NCBI GenBank assembly: GCA_026413225.1
Contig: CM048553.1
Span: 134,756,190 to 134,820,189 of the forward strand
Direction: 5' to 3'
Source: Otis tarda
Taxonomy: Eukaryota; Chordata; Aves; Otidiformes; Otididae
Length of the DNA: 64,000 bases
The notes beneath the pieces are model-generated. The model saw nothing but the letters and a program-made list of their open reading frames with translations. It had not been told where the DNA came from and did not search any database. Numbering within the stretch: position 1 is the first letter of the stretch; every line of letters begins with the position of its first letter. Made by a program: the position numbers and the translations under genes. Below, one piece after another: positions 1-12,444 of this stretch.

Positions 1-2628
1 ACCAGTGACCAACAGAGGGGAGGAATTTTTCCTTCTTTTCCTTTTTCCTTCCTTAATGCACATCACCAACATGGGTCTATATTTGTATCCCAAAATGCCT
101 GGACACACAGGAAAGCCATCCAAATCCTGTAACGATTTGGATGGTCTGATCTTGCTACACCATGGTAACCTGAAGGAAGAATCTGTGCCTTGGGACATTA
201 CACACATCCTTGAATCATCACCTTTGCCTACCCTAAACACACTACTCCCCATTTTATAAGAATTATCAAAGTTTAAATCTTTAGAGCCAAAGTAGTCACT
301 GTAAAACTGTCTAATTTAAAAGGCTTGAACCCAATCTAGGACAACAGATTAGAGGTTCTGATATAAAAGAATGACATTTCAAGGAAAGACAGAATTCCCA
401 GTTATTGTTGTTTGGCTTTTTTTTAGTGTGTTGTTTTTTGGGGTTTTTTTTGGTTTTTTTTTTCAGGAGTGGACGGTGGTAAGCTTAATTTGGGGAATAT
501 TGATTAGCAACAACTAATTGAATGCACACAGAGGATAGGAGTGGATAGGAGTATATGGCTCATAGGAGTAGTCTATGTGGATCAACAAAACATTTTTCAC
601 TAGTAAAATGTACGTGTATGTAAAATGTCTCTAAAATTTGGGGAAAATATATTTTAAAATTATTCTTCAAAAAATAAATGTTTATTTTTAAGCACTTTTT
701 CCACAGGAAAAAAGAAAAAAAGGAATATTTTAGGATTTTGTGCCTAACTAGACAATGCAGCAAAAACTGCTCATATGATGTCAGTGGAAAAAACTAGTTC
801 CTACAGCTTGTCTTTCTTAATGGACTGTTACTGCAGCAGTTTTCTGCAAAGGTCTGATCATTGCTGATTCAAAAATCTTATTTATAACAAAGTCTTAATC
901 TTTTAATTGCAATTTTTAAAGGGCTTGGTGTAAATTGACAGTTTACAAACCTGAACTGACAGTTTCTGTAAGACTTTCAGCACCATCATGAATAAGATGC
1001 AGGTTCTGTTCCCATTAGTTATTTCCACAGAAGTGCCTCTGTCATTCACTAGGCAGGAATCCAGTTCTGCACGATGTCATTGATGAAAATGAAATTTGTT
1101 TTAATAAAGCTTTGTCTTAACTATTAACAGGTAGGGGCCTTTATGTTTCTATCATGTTAAATCATTGTCCATAGGAAATCCTTGCTTCTTTCTCCGGTTC
1201 TTATGAATTGTTTTTTCCTTCCTAAATGATACAGTATTGTATAAGTTACAATGAAATTCTAATAGTAGATCTTTAAACAGAAGGATAGAGAGATTCACTT
1301 CTGTCCTAACACTTTATCCATAATTTACTGAAGGTTTTGTATCTAGCCTCTTCACACTGTGATTCATAAATTGTTTAAGAATACAAAATCTAGCATCAAT
1401 GCAATAAGTTAAATCTTGTGATAAATTGAGAATTATGATAACTTGAGTGGTATGTCATGTCCTATCTTGTTTTAAAATATTTTTATTTCTCAGAACTCAA
1501 GGAAATGTAGTTGCCTCAATTTTCAATGTCACACTCTTTTGGCTTATCATAGTTTTAGACCTCTTCAGGTAGCTTTTATGTGATTACCACAGGACTTAGA
1601 AGATTTTTGCGTTAAGCTTTGAGATGAGTATGTAAGAGAGACACTACTTAGTTACAAAGCAGTGTGACCTTACTGCAATGTGCATGAAACAGGCTTTTCT
1701 GATGGGCCCTTTCGCTTGTTGCATCTGCTTCAGGGATGACATGGTAGCACTGAGTTTCTCTGATTTCCTGCTGTATTTTTGGTGGCTCTCCATGAATGAT
1801 GCCAGATGAGTAAGCATTGCCCTGCTCTCTGAATTGACTAAATAAGAGGTGCTGCCAAACCTGATGCAGGTCTGTAAGCTCAGGCAGAGAGCTGTACCCT
1901 CCCGCATCTGTAGGGTGTTCAGAGCAGAGCTGCGTTTGGAATTCAGCTGCTTTACTTCTGGCCAGTTCCAAAAGTGGGACACAGGACCTCTACGTGTCCA
2001 AGGATTAGCTTTTTATGTGCCTTCATCATCTTCAAGGCTATGCTTTACAGGATGAATTTAAATTCCCAGTGTTAAGCACTAATTTAAATCAGAATGGAAT
2101 AAATCTTACCTTAAATAATGGATTTTTAATTTTTTTTATAGTCTTGGTCATTTCTCCCAAGCAGCTATTAAAAAAAAAAAAAATGTTTTAAAACAGTGTA
2201 TTGTAGCATAATACAGCACTGGAACTGAGTATAATACTGCTTTCAAATGACCAGGAAAATATAATATACTGTAGTTAAAATAAACACTTCACCTGAAGAA
2301 GCTGTTCAGAAAATATGAAATAGCAAGGAAAGAGGTGCTGGGTTTCACTTTGGCTAATAGTAATTCATATGATGCACTTAAAGCAAATAATTTAGCTCAG
2401 AATTAATTTGAATCAGAAATATGTTGAATAAATGCATTGGAATTATGATGTTTAGTAAAGAACTTCACTGTACAGATATTTTTTTAAAAGCTTACATAGA
2501 ATAAATAACAGTCTGTTCAGTACATGTTTTCCTTTCTGAAGAAAAAGATAGCAGAAGCAAACTAACACAAATGACATTTTGAAGGCCTTTGAGCCACTTG
2601 AAGCATAGTTTTAGTTTCTAAATTTTCC

Positions 2629-2654
2629 CATATATATATGTGCGTGTGTGTGTG
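2629..2654. repeat. (TA)n(TG)n microsatellite
   Basis: A short run of alternating TA passes directly into alternating TG. It is an ordinary dinucleotide microsatellite with one interruption in the TG part. Confidence 0.8.
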
Positions 2655-5583
2655 ACAGCGAGGATGAAATATTGTGCATCCCATTCTCAAAACTTAAATA
2701 GCAGTAATTCCAGTCGATGAACGGAAAGAAATGACAAGATTTTTTATTGTACTGTGTCTTTCAGTCTTGTCAGACCATAAAGATTTTAAAGGAAAAGATC
2801 CTAATTTTGAATCATCCAAATGGCTTTCTGTTCTCCTTTAAAAATTCATAGAATTGTTTTAAAAAAACTTGAATGTATGCAATTTGCATTAGATTGATTG
2901 ATTTTTTTTTTACTTACTTTTTTCCCCCCTAATCTTAACAAAACTCGGCTCAGGATTTATGATTACGGTTTAATTTATATAATGTTGCTGTGTTGCTTTT
3001 TTAAAAACTCTAGGGTTCTAGGTTATCATTTATTAATATTTTTCCTACTTCTAGTTGTTAGTTACATTTGATTTTGGTTATATGGCAATTTAGGCAATAT
3101 GAAATAAAAAAAGCTAGGTATCAATGTCATTGGCAGCCTGTTTCAATTCCATTCATATTTGGTGACTGGATTCCAGTACCCTGTTTATACATCAAATTCC
3201 TTGTTGATTGCCACTTAGATGTTATGTTGTTCAGATCTAGTTAGGTGATTGATGTCAAAAATGGTGCTCGTACTGTGCAAACAGCATAAATTATTTTACA
3301 GCATAATTATACTTGTAAGTACCCATCTTTGTTTATCAGCTACTATATACCTTCTTGAATTTAAACCGATCTTATATTATTCAGCATGCAATGTTGGTCT
3401 ACTCTGCTAATAATAATGACTTAAATGGTAGAAAAAAATCCACAGAAACATATGATATTATAGTTATCTCCACTTACTAAAGTCTCTTGTTCTTTAAAGA
3501 AGGAGAAAGTTTTGTTGGAATATAACTGTTAAAGTAATTCTAGTAGGATACCACCAGTCTGAATAATTCATGCAAGGAAAATAGGATTTTTTTTTTTTGG
3601 TTTTTCTGAAGATGATACATAGTAAAGTGAACAATTTATTTTTTTTTTAATATGTTCAACCTGAATAATATAACTGAGAAGCCACTGCGAGCTACATGGC
3701 CAAAAAGGAGTGAGGTCAGCATCCTGTGGCTTTGATACCAGTATATCCTATGGTTCGTATAGTAAGGAATTCTGAGAAAGAATGCATAGCTTATCGCTTT
3801 GTGCTTCGGGTAGCAACCCACAAATGCCCGAGAGGGTTGTATTCTAATGCTTTTAGCCTTTCTTGCTGTGATATCTCTCACTACACTGCAGAATTCTCCA
3901 TGCTAGTCTATCTCCCCTGCACTTTATCCTGTCACTCCCTTCGTTCTCCTGTTCCCAGCCAGAAGGCGGAAAGTTTTGTTTGAGCAAAGCTGCATTAGGA
4001 AGCAGCAACCTAGAACTGAAAGACACACATACATGTGCGTATGTGTATAAATATATATGTGTGTTTGCAAATACATGTGTATATATTTTAATACTTGTCA
4101 TTCCTGCAGCTATTGACTCCTGGATAGGCAGAAGGTAGCAGGATAGGTGTGGAAGTCAGAAGGCAGAACTTAGAATAGCTGTGAATTAATGGTTTAAGGA
4201 ATTGGCCAGGAATGACAGTAACTAAGGATTTAATTGAGCTGTAAACTCCTTATTTTTCTGTTGGTGGTGGGGTTTTTTTGTTTGTTTTAGGGATAACTAA
4301 CCAATTGCTGTCTGGAACTAAACCCTTTCTCGGAAGCTGCTATTAAGATCCATTAAAGAATATGACTGTAAAAGTTTCCATATTGTCTGTAAATAGATGG
4401 CTTTTAAAAAATACAACAGTACTTTCAGTGAATAGTGCCATGACTTTGGGAAAGCTGTTCCAACTGAAGTTCAGCGGACCTAAAAGTTATATACATTTTC
4501 TGCTTATCTCAGGGTGCAAAAAACAGTGCAAGCACATGGAATGAGTGACATGGAGAACCTAGTAATTAACAAACTTTGTTGCTGGACCTCAGTTTGTAAG
4601 ACCTGGCAAGCATAAAGGGAAACAGAGGGGTTTTGAAGTTATATAAGAGAGAAACTCACATAGATCCATACTTTGCACTTTAAATCAAGGATCTTCTTCA
4701 GCTACTGAGTTTTCCGGTTGAAGGAATAGCTTCTTACAAATCTCCTAAGGCTTCTAAAAGAATTTTTGTATGAAATTTTTCCTGCTACACCAGATGTGAT
4801 GCATGTTTTGGTGCTGTTCATCTCTTCATATATGAAGAAATATTGGATAAAATTCTGATACTATTGAAGTTGATAGGAAATATCCCACTGGTTTCAGCAG
4901 GTAAAGGTTTTCATTTCTTTCATCTGTATTGAAGAAAAAGAAGCCAGTGAACCAAATTGTTTGACATTTTCATCTTTAGAACTGCAAGCAGTACATTAAC
5001 ATGCCTTGTTTGACAAGTTTCTTACTCTCTTTTAAAATAAGTCGCCAGAGCTTGAGCTGTGCACTTGTATGAGTATGGGACCAGCCTTGAAGAACACAAA
5101 CTTTGTGGGTGCAGCACTGATAAAACAAAAAGTAGCTGAAATTTTGGTCTTAAGAAGAATACCTTCTAACTGCAGCGTCCATATCAGTCAGCCTCTCTGC
5201 TTAGGTGAACAAGTATTCAGTTATTTTCCATGCTAAACTGTAAATAGCCCAAATCCCAACATTAATTGATAGCTATTGGCTAACTTATCTTCCCCTCCGT
5301 CTAACATTGGTTTTAAGTTTCTCAACAACTATCCTCTCATGATCCTTCTCCTGAAAGTGAAATCTTACACTGCAAACATTATTTGTATCCTCAGCTTTCC
5401 TCTACAGAAAAGCAGATAGGATCTGACTGCAAACAATGGCTTGTCACTTATTGTCTCTCAGCTTCCTTATAAACATACTGAAGGGCATCGCAGAAAGTGT
5501 GCTGTCCTCATAACTTGCCAGTGTTCTTGCTGGAGGCGTAATAAGGTCTGCAATATATTTAGGCCACCAGTCTGAGCTGAGGA

Positions 5584-5588
5584 CAGCT
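5584..5588. repeat. Left TSD of LTR C1 (CAGCT)
   Basis: The five bases just outside the TG end are repeated exactly at 6,727-6,731 just outside the CA end, as expected from retroviral integrase. Confidence 0.9.
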
Positions 5589-6726
5589 TGTCGTAGTTCA
5601 GCCCCGATCAGGACCAGACTACGCAGTCTCTGTCTCACTCCCCCCACCCTCCGAGAGAACAGGGAGAGAAAATATAAGAAAAACGGCTCGAGGTTTGAGA
5701 TAAGGACAGGGAGAAATCCTTAAAGTTACCGTCATGGGCAAAACAGACTCGACTTGGGGAAAACTATTCATTTATTACTACAAACAGCAGGATAATGAGA
5801 CAGAGAACAAGATAACCTCCCTCCACCCCTCCCTCTTCCCAAGCTTAACATTATCTCTACCACCTTCCCCCCGCCAAGCGGCACAGGGGGGAAGAGGGAA
5901 TGGGGGTTGCAGTCAGTTCATCATACGAGGTTTCATGCCGCCACTTCATGGTCGGGGGAAGAACTCCTCACATTCCTCCCCTGCTCCGTTGTGGGGTCCC
6001 TCCCACGGGCCACAGTCCTTCGTGGAACTGCTCCGGTGTGGGTCATCTCTTCCACGGAGTACAGTCTCTCCAGAACGGCTGTCCCAGCGGGCCCTCCACG
6101 GGCCACAGCCGCCTTCAGGCATCCACCTCCCCCGGTACCGGGTCCTTCACGGGCTCCAAGTGGATCTCTGCTCCTCCGTGGACCTCCATGGGCTGCAGGG
6201 GGACAACCTGCTCCACCATGGTCGTCACCACAGGCTGCAGGGGAATCTTGGCCAGGAGCCGCATTACTCCTCCCCCTCCTTTCTGAACTGACCTTGGTGT
6301 CTGCAGCCGTTCCTCACAACAGGGTGGTAGATGTCTCTCAGGATCTTTTTTACATCTTATTCACTTCTCATCTCCTCTCCATTTCTTGCAGCCGGGCCGG
6401 ACCGAGTCAGGCCCAGTCGGCCGACTGGCAAGAGGCCAGAGGGTGAGGCCTGCAAGGCCCATGAGGCTTGCGCCTCCCCCTCTGCGCCTCTGCCCCCGCT
6501 CAGCTTCTCCACATCTTCTCTCTTTTTTTTCTCCTGTTTTCCCCTTCTTAAATATGTTATCGCAGAGGCGTTATCACGGGACATTCTGCTACCAATCGGC
6601 TCGGCCTTGGCCAGCAGCAGGTCCGCCCTAGGCCTGGCCAAGTCCACTGAACAAAGGGGAGCGACTTCTAGCAGTTTCCTGCAGAAGCTACCACCTTAGG
6701 CCCCCCTCACTAACAAAACCACGACA
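5589..6726 (-). mobile_element. Solo LTR C1 of an avian ERV, full length, sense on minus strand
   Basis: A 1,138-bp element bounded by TG...CA, with terminal inverted repeats TGTCGT...ACGACA and a perfect 5-bp target-site duplication CAGCT (5,584-5,588 and 6,727-6,731). Read on the minus strand it has an LTR layout: a TATA-like box TATTTAAG (plus-strand 6,547-6,554) and an AATAAA signal (plus-strand 5,771-5,776), followed by a conserved U5-like stretch. No primer-binding site, gag, pol or env sequence flanks it, so it is a solo LTR, presumably left by recombination between the two LTRs of a provirus. It matches C2 (50,126-51,256) and C3 (54,946-56,093) closely by eye. A 5-bp duplication is common in gamma- or ERVL-like elements. 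I lean towards an ERVL-like avian family from the overall sequence style, but assignment needs a repeat-library search. The long open frames here are shared by all copies and start at non-ATG codons. Confidence 0.9.
6115..6264 (-). other. 49-codon ATG frame inside LTR C1
   Basis: An ATG-initiated frame of 49 codons ending in TGA, lying in the sense orientation between the TATA-like box and the AATAAA of the LTR. The frame is present with the same length in C2 (50,584-50,733) and C3 (55,473-55,622). It covers the start of a degenerate internal repeat. Upstream short ATG frames exist in the putative leader, so efficient translation is doubtful. It is listed as an open frame only, with no product inferred. 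Confidence 0.3.
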
Positions 6727-9700
6727 CAGCTACTTTCAAAAAAAAAACCCAATAAAAAATAAAACCTATGTAAGGAGGAATAGGAGGCAAAAATAAAAAT
6801 ACACTCAAAAGCACTCTCCAAATAATTCCGAGGCTAGGAAAACTGATGGGATATAATACCCATGAAAATGTTCCCTCTTCCCAATGAAATGTCAGAGATT
6901 ATGTTTTAATAAATGCAAAAATATCTGGCTAGCATTACAAAATTCTTACTGTATAGATGGCCTTACTTGTATTTACTTCTGTATTTGAAAACAGAAAGCC
7001 TCCTCTGAAGCTGTCTGGCATGCATAGACAGTCTTACAAAATATGTACATATTTTATAGATAAGAGAGAAAGACACTGTCTATTTTAGCTAGCAGTTTTT
7101 TTCTTTAAACTATTAAACTTTAGGGTTTATTTGTTTAATATATATTACAATAATTTTTTTATTTAATATTTGAACTATTTAAACTTTAGGATTAAGAGAG
7201 CAGTCCCTGTTATCAACTTAAAGCCTTACATAGAGGTTGCTGAATTTACTGTGTTGGCAGTTCTATATGCAACCTGTTTAACTTGTAATTTGAATTATGA
7301 TCTAAAAGCCTGGGAAGAGCAAGAAGTGAGCAGATATAAGATGGTAAAAATAAAAATGGATGTATAAATCTTCTTCACACAATGATAACACTACAGTTGT
7401 GACTGTAATCTTTATATTTTGATTGCGAAACATAAGGTATTCTGTGACAAAGTGAACAGGAAGTTTTGAATGTCTGGTCTGTCCAGCATTTCATCCTAAC
7501 TCCTCCCCTCCCACTGAACACTATTTTCTCCCAAACTGACAGATACTGATCACCATGTAGGAAACTTTTAAATTTCCATGTCACTAAGGTTGATTCAACA
7601 GCCCGTCAAAGACCAAAGAGTACTCTTAAAAAATTAGAGTATACTTCAAACTCAAAAGGTGAAAAGTCATTTCAAGGGATGAAAAAAAAGTCTTTATCAG
7701 TTTTACAGTCATTGGACTGACAAACAGGTGAACATTTTGATGTTCTGGTCCAAAACATGACTAAGCAGCAGGATCAATGAAATCCAAGACGTTACAAATA
7801 CTTGGCCTCATCATTCTTTCAATGCTTGAGAGGTTAGATTCTAGTTTTGAGTAATATCAATTAATGCATAAAATAACAACGATCTAATTCTTCCTTACAC
7901 AAATTTGCTACAGAGTTGTTATAGGAAACATATGTTTGGTAAATACAAGAACCATAGCGATCTTCACAGACAAAGTTCATCTTCAGAAAGCACTATTTCC
8001 ACGATTATAAAGTCTATTTCACAATTTATCATATATGAAGTTTTCAACTTGCCAAACCCCATACATCATTCATAGAGATGAACAGAGAGAATGCATTAAT
8101 GAGGCAGATCACTCTGAAATGGATCAAACTGGCAACATCTGTAAGCTCAAATTTTCAGTGTTCCTGAATTTAAGAGTTACCACATGAATCATACATAATT
8201 TATTTGGGTCCTTAATGAATAATAAAATCTAAGAAGTTAAAATATACATACAGCCTTACATTGGAAGAATTACCAGTTCACTTTGATGTGTCTCAAAATC
8301 AGTGGTCTCTCGGTGAATCGTAGATCTTCTAGCGAATATGATTGGAAAAATAGTTGTTATGGATCTTCTGAAACTACAGTTGATGACACTTTTTTTTTTT
8401 GTATGTGGGTTTAAATCTTCTAAACCATGAAATATGCAGGGACTGTAATACTTAAGCAGTGTGTTTTACTGTGGGTCAGTAAAAGATCATTTTTTTTCAG
8501 AAAGCTAGAAATAAAGTTTAGTAAAATCACCACTAAACTTGAATGCAACGTCATTGTCACTACTGGAATTGGTTTCACAATGGCAGCCCTGACATCAAGA
8601 GAGTGGGAGTTCAGACCTTGTTCTTTTTTAAATCCTCATAGATTTGCAGGAAATCAGAGCAAATAAATTAACATCTCTTGCTTTGAATTGCTCACCTATT
8701 TCTATGGATAGAAGATTTCTGCCCTAAAGGGTTATACGGCATGTGAGGCGTTGATGTGAAGTGTTGGGGGGCAGAAGGAGGAATATTTCAAAAGGGGAAA
8801 GTGCTTTGTGCTGAAGCACTCTTATAAATGGATTATACTGTTATCTGCTTGAAAGTTTGTTTCTAAGGTAATTTCATTTGGTATTCAAATCCTTTCAGGT
8901 GTTGATGTTTGCTTTGCCTTATTGAATCTGGAATAGGATTTTTGAATGCTTTCTTGATGTTTCTAGCCATTAAAGCAGTCTATGCCTGTGAACTGGCATA
9001 AAACTGGTGTGATCCCTCCATGCTGTTCTTTGTGTACTCCTGTGAAGCTCAGCAGGTGCCTTCTGTAGTTTGCTTAAAGTGTGGCTGCAGTTGCAGAAGT
9101 GTATCCATGTGGAAGAGCAGTTCAGAAAACAGTTACAAGGGATATAGCGGTGATAAAACTGGCTCCTTGGCTTATTCGCACTGATTCCAGGCAAAATAGA
9201 CAGACAAAATGGGTGTCCACAAAATGTTAATTATTTATGCTACTCATGTGAAATATATGCAGTATCTGGAGAGGAGTGTGGAATTTGTATCTATTTCATA
9301 GACTTTTAGAGAATTCTGTTCTTTCATATTGGTGACTTCATTGAAATTTGCTCACATTATTTCTAACCGATTTTTTCCATCTATTTAATAATACAAACTG
9401 AAGATGTAGAAGCTAAATCTTGAAATACATTTTAATGATCACTTAGAGCATTAACAAAGGAGATGAGTTGTGACCACCAAGCAATCTTTAATGCTGTATA
9501 TAGAGCAAAAGCAATATTATAAAAACACAGTAAACACAGAAAGCTAACAGTCAGCAAAATTATTTCTCTTTTATGGGGAAAGGCTCCTACTGTACTAATA
9601 CACTGCTAAGGAAAGTTTTGAAACTTTAGCAGGAATTATTTCAAAAGCAAAAGTATGAGATAAACATGAGCGGTGGCAGGAATTTATTTTTTTTTAAATT

Positions 9701-10441
9701 ATGCTGTAGTTTTCGAGAAGAAAAAGAGCTATGATTGTAGGGTGAATGGCACTGTTTCTCTGCTTTTGTTGACCTGGACTCATGCTTTTTTTTTTCTCTG
9801 AAGACATTTTATGTTGTTTAGCAGAGTTTTGAGCACTATAGTCTTTTTAGGTAGCTTTTAAAGCATAGCTACCTGGTGAGTTATGCTTGCCTCTCTGCAT
9901 AGAGCAAGACATGGCAGGAGCCTCCCTTTGCAGTAGTTCATTCCAGTATGTGAGAAACTTCCCATACCACAAACTGGATGGGAAGGAGTGAGAAGTAGCA
10001 GTATGCAGAGCAATTTTCTGAATTGGCTTATAAAGGTTACTTTAGTGAGCATGTCCTGCTAGAAAGCAAAGTAGTTTCCCTTTGTCATCCTTCCATAGGA
10101 GATAGAAATCGCTGGCTCAGGCTGGAAAATTTGAGTGGCTGTCCTTTTATTTTAGAGGAGAAAAGTGATGTGTGTTGAGGGAGCAAAGGTGAGGGCATCA
10201 AATTAGAAGTCATAAATATCAGACACTAGTCAGAATTTCTTATTCTTCTTCCCCTTTCTCCCAAGCAAAGTCCAAAGATGACATCATTCATCCCCTGCCT
10301 ATCTGCACTGCACTCTTGGTGGTGTTCTGACCACTTCTGCACTGGGTTTGGTTGCTGCTAGGAGTAGCAATCCCTTTATATTGGGAGTTAATCATGGGGA
10401 GTGGGAAATGAAATGGTGATAATGTGACTCCTTCAGGATAG
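6727..10441. other. Gene-free AT-rich unique DNA
   Basis: Nothing recognisable as a gene, RNA gene or young repeat. There are T-rich runs (for example near 8,391-8,400 and 9,787-9,795) and scattered short open frames with no domain signature. Confidence 0.6.
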
Positions 10442-10507
10442 TACAATAAGGAAAACAGAGATGCAGTCCTTCCCCAGCTGATATCGGGCAAAAAGGCCAG
10501 GAGGCCA

Positions 10508-12427
10508 GTGTGGATGAGCAAGGAGCTCCTGGACCAACTGAAAGTAAAGAAGAAAGCCTATAGAGGGTGGAAGCGGGGACAGGTAGCCTGGGAGGACTAC
10601 CGAGTGGCTGTGCGAGCGGCCAGAGATACGGTGAGGAAGGCTAAAGCCCTGATGGAATCGAATCTGGCCAGGGATATAAAAAGTAACAAGAAAAGCTTTT
10701 ACAGGTATGTAGGGGACAAAAGAAAATCCAAGGAGAATGTAGGCCCCCTCCGGAAGGTAACGGGTGTCGTGGTTACCCGGGATGTGGAGAAGGCTGAGGT
10801 ACTCAAGGATTTTTTTGCCTCAGTCTTCACTGATAAGGGCTCTTGTCTCCCCACCCAAGTTGTGGAAGGCACAGGCAGGGACTGTGAGGATGAAGAACTG
10901 CCCACGGTGCTCGAAGAGCAGGTTCAGGATCATCTAAGGAACCTGAAGGTGCACAAGTCCATGGGGCCTGATGAGATCCATCCGCGCGTCCTGAGGGAAC
11001 TGGCGGATGAAGTTGCCAAGCCACTGGCCATCATATTTGAGAAATCGTGGCGGTCTGGTGAGGTCCCCGATGACTGGAAGAGAGGGAACATAACCCCCAT
11101 TTTTAAAAAGGGGAGTAAGGAAGACCCAGGCCTCACCTCCGTGCCTGGCAAGGTCATGGAGCAGATTCTCCTGGAAACCATGCTAAGGCACATGGAGAGC
11201 AAGGAGGTGGTTGGTGACAGCCAACATGGCTTCACCAAGGGCAGATCGTGCCTGACCAATTTGGTGGCCTTTTATGACGGGGTAACAGCATCGGTGGACA
11301 AGGGACGGGCAACGGATATCATCTACCTGGACTTGTGCAAGGCATTTGACACTGTCCCGCATGACATCCTTCTCTCTAAACTAGAGAGGCATGGGTTCGA
11401 TGGATGGACCACTCGGTGGATAAGGAGTTGGCTGGATGGCCGCACTCAGAGAGTGGTGGTCAACGGCTCAATGTCCAAGTGGAGACCGGTCACCAGTGGC
11501 GTCCCTCAGGGGTCCGTGTTGGGCCCGACCCTGTCCAACATCTTTGTCGGTGATATGGACAGTGGGATAGAGTGCACCCTCAGCAAGTTCGCCGATGACA
11601 CCAAGCTGTGTGGTGCCGTCGACTCGCTGGAAGGGAGGGATGCCATCCAGAGGGACCTTGACAGGCTGGAGAGGTGGGCCGGTGCCAACCTCATGAAGTT
11701 CAACCAGGCCAAGTGCAAGGTCCTGCACCTGGGTCGTGGCAATCCCAGGCACAAATACAGGCTGGGCGGAGAATGGATTGAGAGCAGCCCTGAGGAGAAA
11801 GACTTGGGAGTGCTGGTAGACGAGAGGCTCAACATGAGTGGGCAATGCGCCCTTGCGGCCCAGAAGGCCAACCTCATCCTGGGCTGCATCAAGAGGAGCG
11901 TGGCCAGCAGGTTGAGGGAGGTGATTCTGCCCCTCTACTCTGCCCTGGTGAGACCCCACCTGGAGTACTGCGTCCAGTTCTGGAGTCCCCAACACAAGAA
12001 GGACATGGACCAGTTGGAAAGGGTCCAGAGGAGGGCCACAAAGATGATCAGAGGGCTGGAGCACCTCTCCTATGAGGACAGGCTGAGAGAGTTGGGGCTG
12101 TTCAGCCTGGAGAAGAGGAGGCTCCGGGGAGACCTGATAGCGGTCTTCCAATACCTCAAGGGGGCCTACAGGAAAGATGGGGAGAAACTGTTCAGTAGGG
12201 CCTGTTGTGATAGGACAAGGGGTAATGGGTTTAAATTAGAAGGAAGTAGGTTTAGATTAGATATTAGAAAAAAATTTTTTACAATGAGAGTTGTAGAGCA
12301 CTGGAACAGGTTGCCCAGAGAGGTGGTGGATGCCCCATCCCTGGAAATGTTCAAGGCCAGGCTGGATGAGGCTCTGAGCAAACCTTTGAAGGTCCCTTCC
12401 AACCCTAACCATTCTATGATTCTATGA
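10508..12427 (+). pseudogene. CR1 ORF2 fragment: reverse transcriptase and C-terminal region, 639 codons
   Basis: This encodes the reverse-transcriptase half of CR1 ORF2, which would copy CR1 RNA at a nicked chromosomal target. The frame is open from 10,442. Position 10,508 is a GTG and the first in-frame ATG is at 10,514, so neither is a genuine start; the true N-terminus with the endonuclease is missing. Visible motifs, counted from 10,508: motif [12 protein letters not shown] with Asp275, motif [12 protein letters not shown] at about 330-340, and motif C FADDTK at 361-366 with the catalytic Asp pair 363-364. The C-terminal CR1 domain follows. Two defects stand out. An 18-nt in-frame deletion at G208/L209 removes the conserved block just before LTSVPGK. 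A 52-bp deletion at the 3' end removes the normal stop (after SNLI in other copies), so the frame runs on into the 3' UTR and stops in the octamer tail. The protein is therefore probably inactive despite intact catalytic residues. Confidence 0.9.
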
Positions 12428-12444
12428 TTCTATGATTCTATGAT
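12410..12444 (+). repeat. CR1 octamer tail (ATTCTATG)n
   Basis: About four tandem copies of the ATTCTATG octamer close the CR1 element. This tail is diagnostic for CR1 and fixes its plus-strand orientation. Confidence 0.95.

Larger units (their letters stand above)
1..5588. other. Gene-free AT-rich unique DNA
   Basis: No recognisable gene or young repeat. It contains T-rich runs near 410-465, a 14-A run at 2,170-2,183, a short (TA)n(TG)n stretch at 2,629-2,654 and an alternating TG/TA-rich stretch at about 4,020-4,090. A locally more GC-rich, stop-poor block on the minus strand at about 1,644-1,982 is noted in the findings. The short open frames elsewhere have no recognisable domain and are of the size expected by chance in AT-rich DNA. 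Confidence 0.6.
10442..12444 (+). mobile_element. CR1 LINE, 5'-truncated, long open RT frame
   Basis: A CR1 non-LTR retrotransposon on the plus strand. The open frame begins after a TAG at 10,439-10,441. Recognisable CR1 sequence starts by about 10,470 and runs to the octamer tail (ATTCTATG)n ending at about 12,444. The endonuclease half of ORF2 and ORF1 are absent, as is typical of 5'-truncated copies made by incomplete target-primed reverse transcription. The 3' end lacks 52 bp of the usual 3' UTR compared with the copy ending at 51,566. No clear target-site duplication is visible, which is usual for CR1. The copy is much less decayed than the one at 26,690-28,332, so it is comparatively recent. 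Confidence 0.95.

Noticed and set aside
4020-4090. Alternating TG/TA stretch as a possible Z-DNA or regulatory element
   Set aside because: It is short and interrupted, and similar stretches occur at 2.6, 18.7 and 54.8 kb as ordinary microsatellite DNA.
11468-12151. 227-codon and shorter minus-strand frames over the CR1 at 10.4 kb
   Set aside because: They are antisense to the CR1 reverse transcriptase and mirror its GC-rich codons. The matching antisense frames at 32,130-32,507 confirm they are repeat shadows.
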